45,208 bases of DNA from SVQP01 sp045658965 (GTDB taxonomy: Bacteria; Bacillota; Clostridia; Oscillospirales; CAG-272): contig JAZOVZ010000005.1 of the NCBI GenBank assembly GCA_045658965.1, positions 1 to 45,208 of the forward strand, in the 5' to 3' direction. The stretch's first letter is position 1, and each line of letters opens with the position of its first letter. A program made the translations under genes and the position numbers. The notes beneath the pieces are model-generated. The model was not told where the DNA came from, searched no databases, and was given only the letters and a program-made list of their open reading frames with translations. This document shows positions 7,877 to 15,489 of the stretch, piece by piece.

Positions 7877-9117
7877 GCGATACGCTCCTTTTTCTTATCT
7901 TGTCTGCGAAAATGTGCATATACGGGAATGGCGCAAAGCGGGAACAGCATGCCGATCAGCATGCCCAGTCGCATGCCAAGCTGCTCGGGCGCAAGCTGCA
8001 AGCTCTCGGCAAACGCGCTGATGGTGGGATTTGCAATGGCAATATCGGTCACCACGCCCACAAGCTGCGGGCCTACCGATGCGCCCATGTCGCCGCCTGC
8101 TGCCATGAGTGCAAAGATCAACACACCGCCCGTCGGGAAACGGTCGGATGCGACCAGCAGGCTGCCCGGCCACATCATAGACACGCAAAAGCCGGTAAAC
8201 GCGCAACCAAGCAAGCCAACAACGGCAAAGGGCGAGAGTGCGGCGATCAGATAGCAAGCAACCGCTCCCATCGCGCCCCACAAGATCGCGCGCGAGGGGT
8301 ACTTACCGATCTTGGCAAAGAGCGATCTGCCCATGCCAAGGGCTACCGAGAAGCAAGCCACGCCAAGCAGGTCGCCAAGCACCTTGGGCAGACCAAGTGC
8401 CTGCTCGAGATACCCAGACGCCCATTGCGCCATGGTGCACTCGGAAGCACCGCCCAAAAAGATTGCCAAAACGCACAGCCAAACCGTCTTATCCTTCATA
8501 AAATGCACCGCTCCCGCAGTCTTTTCGGGAGTCTGCATCTGCGGGATGGGTGCACGCGCAAACAGAATGGCAGCCGTGATGGGCACAAGCGTCATCAAGA
8601 ACACCAGCCATTGCCAATGCTCGCTGCCCACAAGCAGCAAAAACGCGGTGGCAACCACCACCATGCCCACAACGCCCCAAGCATACACCGAGTGCAGCTT
8701 ACTCATTTCCCTATCGGGATTTTCGGCAGGGATGGCAGCGATCACAGGGCTGATCAGTACCTCGCAAAGTCCGCTTGCCGAGCATGCCACCACCGTGCCA
8801 AGCACCAAACCCAGATACACAGCATTCGGGAACAGCACGGGCGCGAGCGCCATGAGCGAAAGACCCGCAATGGCAATGATAGGCGTGAGCTTAACGGTCA
8901 GCGGAATGTTGAATTTATGCGAGAAGAACGAGAAGATCAAGTCCACGGTCAGCTGCGTAAAGAAATTGATCAGCACCAGCGTGCCGAGCAGCGAATACGA
9001 GATGCCGTACGTCTCGTGAAACGTCAAAAACAACAGCGGCGGCAGGTTGCCGATCACGCTCATGGTGATGTTGACCGCATAGCAAGCCGCAACCGTGCGG
9101 CGGTAGTTGTGTTGCAT
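7873..9117 (-). CDS. MFS transporter, probable sugar permease
   Basis: A 414-residue membrane protein with about twelve hydrophobic segments arranged 6+6 around a central loop near residues 195-215 (FARAPIPQMQTPEKTAG). The start at 9117 is preferred over the ATG at 9141 because AAAGGGA lies 10-15 bases upstream of it and inside the longer frame. It resembles FucP/GlpT-like sugar or glycan MFS proteins only in general form. It is the first gene of the three-gene operon with GH43 and PHP, which suggests import of a short plant oligosaccharide or glycoside. Confidence 0.85.
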   Translation of the reverse strand: MQHNYRRTVAACYAVNITMSVIGNLPPLLFLTFHETYGISYSLLGTLVLINFFTQLTVDLIFSFFSHKFNIPLTVKLTPIIAIAGLSLMALAPVLFPNAVYLGLVLGTVVACSASGLCEVLISPVIAAIPAENPDREMSKLHSVYAWGVVGMVVVATAFLLLVGSEHWQWLVFLMTLVPITAAILFARAPIPQMQTPEKTAGAVHFMKDKTVWLCVLAIFLGGASECTMAQWASGYLEQALGLPKVLGDLLGVACFSVALGMGRSLFAKIGKYPSRAILWGAMGAVACYLIAALSPFAVVGLLGCAFTGFCVSMMWPGSLLVASDRFPTGGVLIFALMAAGGDMGASVGPQLVGVVTDIAIANPTISAFAESLQLAPEQLGMRLGMLIGMLFPLCAIPVYAHFRRQDKKKERIA

Positions 9118-9153
9118 GGCAGAGTTCCCTTTCGATGTCAAATCTTATAGAGA

Positions 9154-9182
9154 ATTATAGCATAAAAGCGGAAGCGAGTCAA
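9154..9182 (-). promoter_or_regulatory. Sigma-A promoter of the MFS/GH43/PHP operon
   Basis: TTGACT (plus-strand 9177-9182) and TATAAT (9154-9159) are separated by 17 bp, about 37 bp upstream of the MFS start. Confidence 0.88.
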
Positions 9183-9199
9183 TGGGAATGCGCAAAAAG

Positions 9200-9523
9200 A
9201 TCGTAGGGCACTGTCTTGCTTCAATGTCAATAAGTTAAGAAAGTGCCACCGCAATGGGCAAGCAAATGACGCGGATACGCGTTATAAAGGCGTCCCCCGA
9301 GGGGAAGCTGCCGCGCAGCGGCTGAAGGGGAATGCGAAAGTTTAGGCTTGAACTATTATCCCCGAACGGATAACCGTGCCGTTTTGCCCGCAACTCCCCT
9401 TCAGTCGCCTTCGGCGCCAGCTTCCCCTCGGGGGACGCCTTTTGGGCGCACCCGTTCCGTTCTCTTGTTTGCTGTGGGCTTTTCTTGACTGAATGACATT
9501 GGAGCAAGCCACCGCCCTACGAT
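9200..9523. mobile_element. MITE-like palindromic element, copy 1
   Basis: A 324-bp non-coding element bounded by ATCGTAGGGC and GCCCTACGAT. Its two halves are an imperfect inverted repeat: subterminal CAATGTCA...AAGAAA blocks, then arms GGCGTCCCCCGAGGGGAAGC and its complement near 9290 and 9440. It has no transposase and no credible ORF. A second copy in the same orientation lies at 13056-13384. The element accounts for the whole gap between the MFS promoter and the next promoter. Confidence 0.7.
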
Positions 9524-9580
9524 ATGCCACCATTATAGCACACCTTTCCCGCGCTTGCAAGAGAGAATAGGGATTTTTGC

Positions 9581-9609
9581 TTGACACGGAGGCGCATTTG
9601 TTGTAAAAT
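9581..9609 (+). promoter_or_regulatory. Sigma-A promoter of the surface-protein pair
   Basis: TTGACA (9581-9586) and TAAAAT (9604-9609) are 17 bp apart. The start codon at 9639 follows AAGGGAGG. The extended core TTGACACG...TTGTAAAATAAA recurs at the giant-lipoprotein promoter (33161-33189). Confidence 0.88.
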
Positions 9610-9638
9610 AAAAACAGAATACATCAAGGGAGGTCATT

Positions 9639-11078
9639 ATGAAAAAACGTTTGCTTTTATGCGTGCTGCTCATCTCTGCCATGCTTTGCGCTCTTGTGCC
9701 CATGGCGGTATCCGCTGCGGATGCGGTCAGCATGCAGCCCTGCTACTCTTTGCCGTTTGCACCCGAGGGCACGACCTATGGACAGGTCACCTTCAGCGTG
9801 CCGGGAGACGTGCAGGGTCTGACCAAGGACGCATGGGATAACGGGCTTGACCACAATACCGATAAGATCTTGGTCAGCTTTGTCAAGGACGGCGTGGCAT
9901 ATGAGAACATGACCGTGAAAGAAGTCAAGGACATGCTGGGCGATCTGCCGCTCAAGCGCACCTGCTATACCTATGAGAGCGGGCCCGACGGCTCGATCTA
10001 TCTCAATCTGCGCTTCCACATGGACGATCACTCCAAGCTCAAGCCCTCGGATTTTACTGCCATTACCGTCAAGGCGGGCTTTGTGTGGTGCGCGGGCTCC
10101 CCTTCGGGTATTGACAAGGAGCTTTCCGCGCTGACGCTGGAGCACGACGTGCATTTTCCCGTCAACCAAAAGGCAGGCATTACCGCTGTGCAGGTGGGGA
10201 CAATGCCGGGCGGTGACGGTGCTTTGCGCGTCAGATTTGAGCGCAAGGATCGCGAAAGCCTCAAAGCCATTTCCGCGGTCGATCTTTGCCCCTCGGCAAT
10301 TCCGGGCAAGACTTTGGGCGACCTTGTCACCATTGACGGCGTGACGGTCACGGATCTGGTCAAGCAGGGCAAGGTGGCGCGCTTCAATTTCTACGGCGAC
10401 ACCATGATCTTTCATATCGATAACCCCACGTATCTTGCGGCTTTGAAGGAAAACGAGTACGAGATCGTCATTCTCCCCGGTTTTCGTTGGATGAACTGGA
10501 GTAAGGACGACTGGGGCAACTGGGCGGGCTCAAACAGAAACAATTACACGCCCGTGGACGGCACGCTGGTGCTGGAGCCTCTTGCGTTTACAATCAATAC
10601 CTCGGACGAGATCACCGTTGACATGGGCGGCATGAGTGTGCTGCCGGGGTATAAGGACACGTATTACGTGGGCGAGCGCATTGACATGACTTCTCTGGTC
10701 GTGCACGTGTCGTATGCAAACGGTGCGGGTCTTGATATGATGCTGCTGGAGAGCATGGTCAGCTATGATTTCTCCGCGCCCGGCGAGGCGACGGTGACCG
10801 TGGAATACGACGGCATGGTGGCAACGTATGAGGTGACGGTGCTGCCCGCACCCGAAACCGAGTCCGCACCCGAAACCGAAACCGAAGCGGACACCGAAGC
10901 TGTGACTGAAGCAAAAACCGAGCCCGCAACCGAGGCTGCTCCCGAGACGGATGCCGACAACCTCGTACCCGAGCCTGCCATCAAAAAAGGCTGCGGTGCT
11001 TCTCTTGCGCCTGCAGGTATGATATTGCTTTGCTTTGTTGGCTTTGCGTTTGGCAGAAAGGAGGACGGAGATGCGTAA
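9639..11078 (+). CDS. Secreted Ig-like-domain surface protein with C-terminal membrane anchor
   Basis: A 479-residue protein with a Sec signal peptide (residues 1-27, cleavage probably after VSA). Residues about 28-320 are beta-rich and of unknown function. Residues about 330-402 match a bacterial Ig-like (Big_3) repeat: YYVGERIDMTSLVVHVSYANG followed by YDFSAPGEATVTVEYDG and YEVTVLP. A Glu/Thr/Pro linker (about 405-450) precedes a C-terminal tail with KKGCGAS, one hydrophobic stretch and the basic residues GRKED, which looks like a membrane or cell-surface sorting signal. The stop overlaps the start of the GH99-like lipoprotein gene by 8 bp. It probably presents a binding domain on the cell surface beside that enzyme. 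Confidence 0.8.
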   Translation: MKKRLLLCVLLISAMLCALVPMAVSAADAVSMQPCYSLPFAPEGTTYGQVTFSVPGDVQGLTKDAWDNGLDHNTDKILVSFVKDGVAYENMTVKEVKDMLGDLPLKRTCYTYESGPDGSIYLNLRFHMDDHSKLKPSDFTAITVKAGFVWCAGSPSGIDKELSALTLEHDVHFPVNQKAGITAVQVGTMPGGDGALRVRFERKDRESLKAISAVDLCPSAIPGKTLGDLVTIDGVTVTDLVKQGKVARFNFYGDTMIFHIDNPTYLAALKENEYEIVILPGFRWMNWSKDDWGNWAGSNRNNYTPVDGTLVLEPLAFTINTSDEITVDMGGMSVLPGYKDTYYVGERIDMTSLVVHVSYANGAGLDMMLLESMVSYDFSAPGEATVTVEYDGMVATYEVTVLPAPETESAPETETEADTEAVTEAKTEPATEAAPETDADNLVPEPAIKKGCGASLAPAGMILLCFVGFAFGRKEDGDA

Positions 11079-13008
11079 GATTCTTTGTGCGTTACTTGCA
11101 CTGTTGATGCTGCTTTGTGTGCTTGTTGCTTGCAAGCCCGACGCGCCTGTCGAGAAGCCCGCAGATACCGCAGCGCAAACCACCGAGGCAGATGCTGCAA
11201 CCGAGCCCGAAACGCAACCCGACGCGCAGCCTGCCGTCGAGCGCGTGCCCGATGAGCGCGGCTTGAGTGCTGCAGAATACAGCGTGCTGAATATCGTGGG
11301 CACGGATGATTTCGGTCGCGTGATCCTGCCCGTGGACGGTAAGGTCAATTCCGACCGCTACGTGGGCATGTTCTATTTTCTGACCTTAGGTCAGCATGCC
11401 AACCATACGGGTATTTACGACGTCAATCTGATTACGTACGAGGGCACGTACAACAAGGCGTTTACGCGCTTCAATACGCCCATCACCCCCGTTGGCTCTG
11501 CGCATTTCTGGGGCGAGCCGGTGTGGGGATATTACGACAGCCGCGATCCTTGGGTCATGCGCAAGCAGATTGAAATGCTGACCATGGCGGGTGTGGATTT
11601 TATCGTGCTGGACACCTCCAATAACGTGCTGTACGAAAACGTGACGGCTGTGCTGTTTGATATTCTGCTTGAGTATCAAGAGGCGGGCTGGGACGTGCCG
11701 CGCGTGGTGTATTACCTTGGCAAGCACGATCTCGGTGCGGACACGGCTGTATTCAAGCAGGTATATAATATTTTCTATGCGGAAGACACCTACAAGTCGC
11801 TGTGGTTTACGCCCAATGACCCCGAAAAGCCCATGATCATAGCGCCCGATAACGTCATAGCGGCGTTCCGTTCGTCCGGTAATGCGCAGGAAAAGGGCTT
11901 TGCCGAGTTCTTTGATTTCCGCGTCACGCAATGGCCTATCGCCGCACCCGTCAACGAGCCGGTATACGAATACGGTGCGCCGTGGATCTCGTTTGAGTAT
12001 CCGCAAACGTCGCAAGAGGGCTGGATCAATCTGTCCATTGCGCAGCACGTGACGGTCAATATGACCGATACCAAAAATTCGCGCGGCAGGGGCTGGCATC
12101 CCACCGAAAAGGTCAAGGGCAAATGGAAGGGCGAGAACGACCACGAAAACTGGCGTCAGAACCTCAATTTCCAGGCGCAATGGAATACCGTGCTGGACAT
12201 GACGCCCGAGCAAAGGGCGACCGATGCGCGTTTCGTGTTCCTGACGGGCTGGAACGAGTGGGTGGCGGAAAAGATCCGTCAAAATGACCGTGAGTATTAC
12301 ACCGTGGATACCTTCAATGCGGAATATTCACGCGATATCGAGCCCTCGCGCTCGTCCGGCATGAAGGATTACGCCTACTTCCAGACCATCATGAATATCC
12401 ACAACGATAATTTTGCGCCCGCCGTGCATTACGAGTATCCCGCCGCCACGCCCGACATCACCACCGACGATGCCGTGTGGGCAGGCGCGCCTACCTACCG
12501 TGATTTTACGGGCGAGTGCGCAGACCGCAATTTCAAGGCAATGGCAGGGGATCTGGTCTATACCGATACCACGGGCAGAAACGATATTGATTCGATCAGC
12601 ATTTTGCACGATGCCGAGTATTTGTATTTCCGCATCGCGTGCACCGAGGATATCACGGCACACCAAGCAAGCGATACGGGCTGGATGAATCTGTGGCTCA
12701 AGACCGCAAACGCCAAGGATGAGCTGTTCTGCGGGTACGAGTACGTCATCAACCGCGAGGTTTCGGGAGGTAAGAGCGCGATTCTTGCCGCCAACGGACA
12801 GAGCGTGGGCGAGGCGGACGTGAGCGTCATGGGCAAGGTTATGATCGTGCGCGTGCCGCTGTCTGCAATCGGACTTGACGAGCACAATTATCAGATCGAG
12901 TTCAAGGTGACCGATAACGTGCAGGATATGGAAAACGATCCCTTAAACCTGTACTCCACGGGCGATGCCGCCCCCATAGGCAGCCTGAATTTCAGCTATG
13001 GGTATTGA
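11071..13008 (+). CDS. Lipoprotein with GH99/GH71-like catalytic domain and CBM9-like module
   Basis: A 645-residue lipoprotein. The start at 11071 follows AAAGGAGGACGGAG and gives a lipobox LVAC with Cys21; the earlier in-frame ATG would bury the signal. A Glu/Thr linker leads to a TIM-barrel-like domain (about 95-440) with HFWGEPVWGYYDSRDPW, GVDFIVLDTSNN and the WNEW motif at 394-397, as in GH71/GH99 and WbsX-type proteins. EYSRDIEP follows. From about 470 to the end is a beta-sandwich resembling CBM9/DOMON modules (DDAVW...YLYFRIACTEDI). It shares these motifs with the cytoplasmic protein at 19971-21008. The specific substrate, possibly a mannoside, is an inference from the family. Confidence 0.75.
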   Translation: MRKILCALLALLMLLCVLVACKPDAPVEKPADTAAQTTEADAATEPETQPDAQPAVERVPDERGLSAAEYSVLNIVGTDDFGRVILPVDGKVNSDRYVGMFYFLTLGQHANHTGIYDVNLITYEGTYNKAFTRFNTPITPVGSAHFWGEPVWGYYDSRDPWVMRKQIEMLTMAGVDFIVLDTSNNVLYENVTAVLFDILLEYQEAGWDVPRVVYYLGKHDLGADTAVFKQVYNIFYAEDTYKSLWFTPNDPEKPMIIAPDNVIAAFRSSGNAQEKGFAEFFDFRVTQWPIAAPVNEPVYEYGAPWISFEYPQTSQEGWINLSIAQHVTVNMTDTKNSRGRGWHPTEKVKGKWKGENDHENWRQNLNFQAQWNTVLDMTPEQRATDARFVFLTGWNEWVAEKIRQNDREYYTVDTFNAEYSRDIEPSRSSGMKDYAYFQTIMNIHNDNFAPAVHYEYPAATPDITTDDAVWAGAPTYRDFTGECADRNFKAMAGDLVYTDTTGRNDIDSISILHDAEYLYFRIACTEDITAHQASDTGWMNLWLKTANAKDELFCGYEYVINREVSGGKSAILAANGQSVGEADVSVMGKVMIVRVPLSAIGLDEHNYQIEFKVTDNVQDMENDPLNLYSTGDAAPIGSLNFSYGY

Positions 13009-13024
13009 TGCAATTATATAGCAA

Positions 13025-13054
13025 TCCCCCGTCCGCGCATCTGCGGACGGGGGA
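13025..13054 (+). terminator. Strong hairpin after the GH99-like lipoprotein gene
   Basis: The 11-bp GC stem CCCCCGTCCGC/GCGGACGGGGG has a six-base loop and lies 16 bp after the stop. The downstream U-run is poor (AATTGT), so it may act more as an mRNA-stabilising end than as a complete terminator. Confidence 0.65.
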
Positions 13055-13055
13055 A

Positions 13056-13384
13056 TTGTAGGTCATGGGCTTGTGTCAATGGTATTAAATTAAGGAAGCG
13101 TTAGCCAAACGGACAACCGAACGACGCAGATGCGCGTGATACAGGCGTCCCCCGGGGGGAAGCTGGCGCCGCAGTCGACTGAAGGGGAGCGCGAAAGCTT
13201 GGGCTTGAATTGTGATATCCGAACGGACAACCATGCTGTTTCGTCCGTAACTCCCCTTCAGTCGCTGCGCGACAGCTTCCCCTCGGGGGACGCCTGTATA
13301 GTACGTATCCGTTCCGCTCGCTTGCTCAATAAGGCTTTTCTTAAATTAATGACATTGGGGCTTGCTCCTCCTTCCCGCTACAAC
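13056..13384. mobile_element. MITE-like palindromic element, copy 2
   Basis: A 329-bp element with ends TTGTAG/CTACAA. It contains the same internal arms (GGCGTCCCCC..GGGGAAGCTGGCG and complement), the same CAATGTCATTAATTTAAGAA-type subterminal block, and a central CCGAACGGACAACC segment as copy 1. It has the same orientation as copy 1, so the two copies bracket the 9639-13008 gene pair. Confidence 0.7.
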
Positions 13385-13396
13385 AAAATAGAGAAC

Positions 13397-13423
13397 AGGC
13401 AGAGCCGTTCGGCTCTGCCTTTT
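13397..13423. terminator. Bidirectional hairpin terminator
   Basis: AGGCAGAGCC GTTC GGCTCTGCCT is followed by TTTT on the plus strand. It lies just downstream of the minus-strand membrane-protein gene ending at 13429. The same hairpin recurs at 15453-15478. Confidence 0.65.
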
Positions 13424-13428
13424 GTGTG

Positions 13429-13887
13429 TTAATTTTCATATTTTTTTTGTATCCAAATCCGGTGAACCCGTCTCCAAGACCAAAGATCAAACGGAATGAA
13501 AAGAGGGAAGACAATGATATAAAGCGGCATATAGCAAATAGCTAAAAGTAACGAAACAGCTGCCATGCCTCCAAGTTCCATGAAAAAGTCCTTGCTTTTG
13601 CGTATCCGACGTTTATCCTCTTTTGGGTCATATGAAATATCGCGCATGGTGTTGAGATAATCGCGGCGCAGCTTTTGATTGCGTATGCGCCACGTGTGAA
13701 AAACCGTAAACAGAACGGCGGGCAGGATCAACCCCATGGCATAGCCTGCAATGATCTTGCCCCACGCTTCACCCACAACCGCATTGATTACCGTGCGCAA
13801 AATGGGATTGCCCAAAAGCAGCAGCAATACAATGACTACCGCGCTCATGGCGGCGTAAGGCATAAAATACTTGAAAAATTGTTTCAT
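13429..13887 (-). CDS. Small membrane protein of unknown function
   Basis: A 152-residue protein with two N-terminal hydrophobic segments (about 8-28 and 38-64), a central basic, charged stretch (about 68-100, RNQKLRRDYLNTMRDISYDP) and two more segments (about 105-140). The ATG at 13887 follows AAAGGAG and overlaps the preceding HAAS-type gene by four bases (ATGA). It is therefore the third gene of the PadR operon. I do not recognise the family. Confidence 0.75.
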   Translation of the reverse strand: MKQFFKYFMPYAAMSAVVIVLLLLLGNPILRTVINAVVGEAWGKIIAGYAMGLILPAVLFTVFHTWRIRNQKLRRDYLNTMRDISYDPKEDKRRIRKSKDFFMELGGMAAVSLLLAICYMPLYIIVFPLFIPFDLWSWRRVHRIWIQKKYEN

Positions 13888-14826
13888 ATCTGCTCCTTTC
13901 CGGATGATAGCATTTGCACAAAATGCGAGCCGTCGCAAATTGTAAAGCCGAAAACCGTGTCTTTGTTGCCCGCATATTCCACAGTTGTTCCACTTTGATA
14001 GCTGATCAAAGACGGAACGGGGTTGATCAACAAGATTCGCTTGACCGTATCGGACGCATATTCGGGTGCGATCGGGAAAAAGAGATACCGATAGCTTTGC
14101 TCACTATAGGTTTGATCGGGCGTTTTTATCAAGTTGTAGCGAAAGGGGGAGCGGTCGGCAAATCGCGCACCTTGTCCGTGAGTCAGTGTCAAGGTATAGG
14201 CGTAGCTGTCTAAAAAATGCAAGGTGGCGCTGCGGTGAGGGCAGGCAAGAAAGTGGACACAGTAGGTTGTTTTTTCTGAGGTAATGATCCATTCGGGCTG
14301 TCTTGCGGGGAGAAATACAGATAAAATCGGTGAAGCCTGCCGCTCAATATGCAGTCCGTTTTGTTGGCACGTGCGCTTAATGCGGTGCACGGCTTTGATG
14401 CGCAAGCATATTGCCCGTGCGTATCGCAACGGAGCAAGACCTGCGAAAATGAGCGCAGGGATCAGATAAGTGATCGGGTGCGAATCGAGCACCCCCCCAC
14501 CCCCACAGCACAGCACCTACAAAAGCGGCGATGAGTGCGCGAGCACACAACACCAAAAGCCTTTTGCCGAAATCTGCGGGCAATCGGTTGTGCACCGATG
14601 CAAGCATATGGCAAAGCTCGTCGGGCTGCCCGATTGCTTCGATTGCTGCTTGCAATGCTTTTTCTTGGGAATAGCCACCCAGCAAAAGACTGTAATAGTG
14701 GTCTTCCATGTGCTCAAGGTATTCCTGCTCTGCGTCCCGCCTTGCTTTTTTGGCGTGAATGCCTCGGCAGATGCGCCTTGCCGCCAACCGCATTTCTTGC
14801 TCGGCAGACAGCTCGGGCTTACTCAT
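13884..14826 (-). pseudogene. HAAS-type PadR-associated membrane protein, split by a frameshift at a G7 tract
   Basis: Two overlapping frames encode one protein. The first (from ATG 14826, MSKPELSAEQ...) has a helical HAAS/DUF1700-like domain: AEQEYLEHMEDHYYSLLLGGYSQEKALQAAIEAIGQP. It continues into a membrane segment ending GAVLWGWGG. The second frame resumes with VLDSHPITYLIPALIFAG and runs about 195 residues to the stop at 13884. The switch lies at a run of seven G on the minus strand (plus-strand 14492-14498); six G would give a continuous frame of 313 residues. The start overlaps padR by 8 bp and the stop overlaps the next ATG by 4 bp, so the full-length gene was once, or is in some cells, a normal operon member. 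A sequencing error is the alternative. Confidence 0.75.
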
Positions 14827-15148
14827 GCCCGAGCACCTTGGAAACACTGCTTGAAAACAGCTTCCATTCATCGAGCTTGAGGCTGAGCTGCATGCGACCT
14901 TTGGCTGTGATGCGATAGTATTTGCGCTCCTTGCCGCTATCGCTGACTTGACGGTAAGCCTCCAATAATCCGTCCTTCTCCATTGCGTGCAGGATAGGAT
15001 AGAGCGAGCCCTCGCTCATGCGGAAAACCGAATCGGAACGGGCTTCGATTTGTCCTATGATCATATAGCCGTACATATCCTGCTCGGAGAGCAGTTGCAG
15101 AACCATTGTGCTGGTAGATCCTTTGAGTAATTCTTTGCTGATTTTCAT
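14819..15148 (-). CDS. PadR-family transcriptional regulator
   Basis: A 109-residue winged-helix regulator. The N-terminal part MKISKELLKGSTSTMVLQLL is the usual PadR opening; YGYMIIGQIEARS, the recognition region FRMSEGSLYPILHAMEKDGLL and the wing ERKYYRITAKG follow. The ATG at 15148 follows AAAGGAG; the longer frame runs through the promoter. It heads a three-gene operon with a HAAS-type and a small membrane protein. This is a common arrangement in Firmicutes, in which PadR represses the operon until an envelope-active compound binds it. Confidence 0.93.
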   Translation of the reverse strand: MKISKELLKGSTSTMVLQLLSEQDMYGYMIIGQIEARSDSVFRMSEGSLYPILHAMEKDGLLEAYRQVSDSGKERKYYRITAKGRMQLSLKLDEWKLFSSSVSKVLGHE

Positions 15149-15187
15149 GCGTATCACTCCTTTCTCGCGAGCATCGTAACAAGATGC

Positions 15188-15233
15188 ATCGTAATACGAT
15201 ATATAGTATAGCATATGCAAGCCGAGGTGTCAA
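15188..15233 (-). promoter_or_regulatory. padR promoter with palindromic candidate operator
   Basis: TTGACA (plus-strand 15228-15233) and TATACT (15205-15210) are 17 bp apart. Immediately downstream of the -10 lies the perfect 6+1+6 palindrome ATCGTATTACGAT (15188-15200), and TTACGATGC recurs about 19 bp further on. The palindrome would cover the transcription start, which suits autorepression by PadR. Confidence 0.8.
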
Positions 15234-15278
15234 TAGGGGTGAATAAAAATCTTGGTTTGAACAAACGATTTTTTGATG

Positions 15279-15384
15279 TTGTAGGGGAGGATATCATCCT
15301 CCCGCCGGAGAACGGCTTATGATTGTGATCCCCGAACGCTCACCTATCTCATTACGTGCGGGAGGATAATATCCTCCCCTACAA
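15279..15384. repeat. 106-bp element with 27-bp inverted repeats
   Basis: Positions 15279-15305 and 15358-15384 are reverse complements with one mismatch, both reading TTGTAGGGGAGGAT..ATCCTCCCGC inward. Each arm is itself palindromic (GGAGGATATCATCCTCC). A further hairpin GGGGAGCAT/ATGCTCCCC follows at 15406-15427. No ORF is present in the 15241-15450 gap. Confidence 0.75.
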
Positions 15385-15452
15385 ATGTTGGGATGCGTTT
15401 CATGGGGGAGCATATGGAATGCTCCCCTACGGGGTGGTTGCCCCATGCAAAA

Positions 15453-15478
15453 CAGGCAGAGCCGTTCGGCTCTGCCTG
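15453..15478 (-). terminator. Terminator of the GH99/GH36/URO-D operon
   Basis: CAGGCAGAGCC/GGCTCTGCCTG with loop GAAC is followed by TGTTTTGC on the minus strand, 12 bp after the metallophosphoesterase stop. Confidence 0.75.
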
Positions 15479-15489
15479 CTTGCATTTAC

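Noticed and set aside
6374..8254. 626-residue and overlapping 533-residue plus-strand frames (to 9150)
   Set aside because: They are antisense to the PHP, GH43 and MFS genes, rich in Arg/His/Pro, and have no start signals.
9235..9587. 90- and 81-residue frames in the 9.2-9.6 kb gap
   Set aside because: They are translations of the palindromic element; the basic, Arg/Gly-rich sequence comes from its GC-rich arms.
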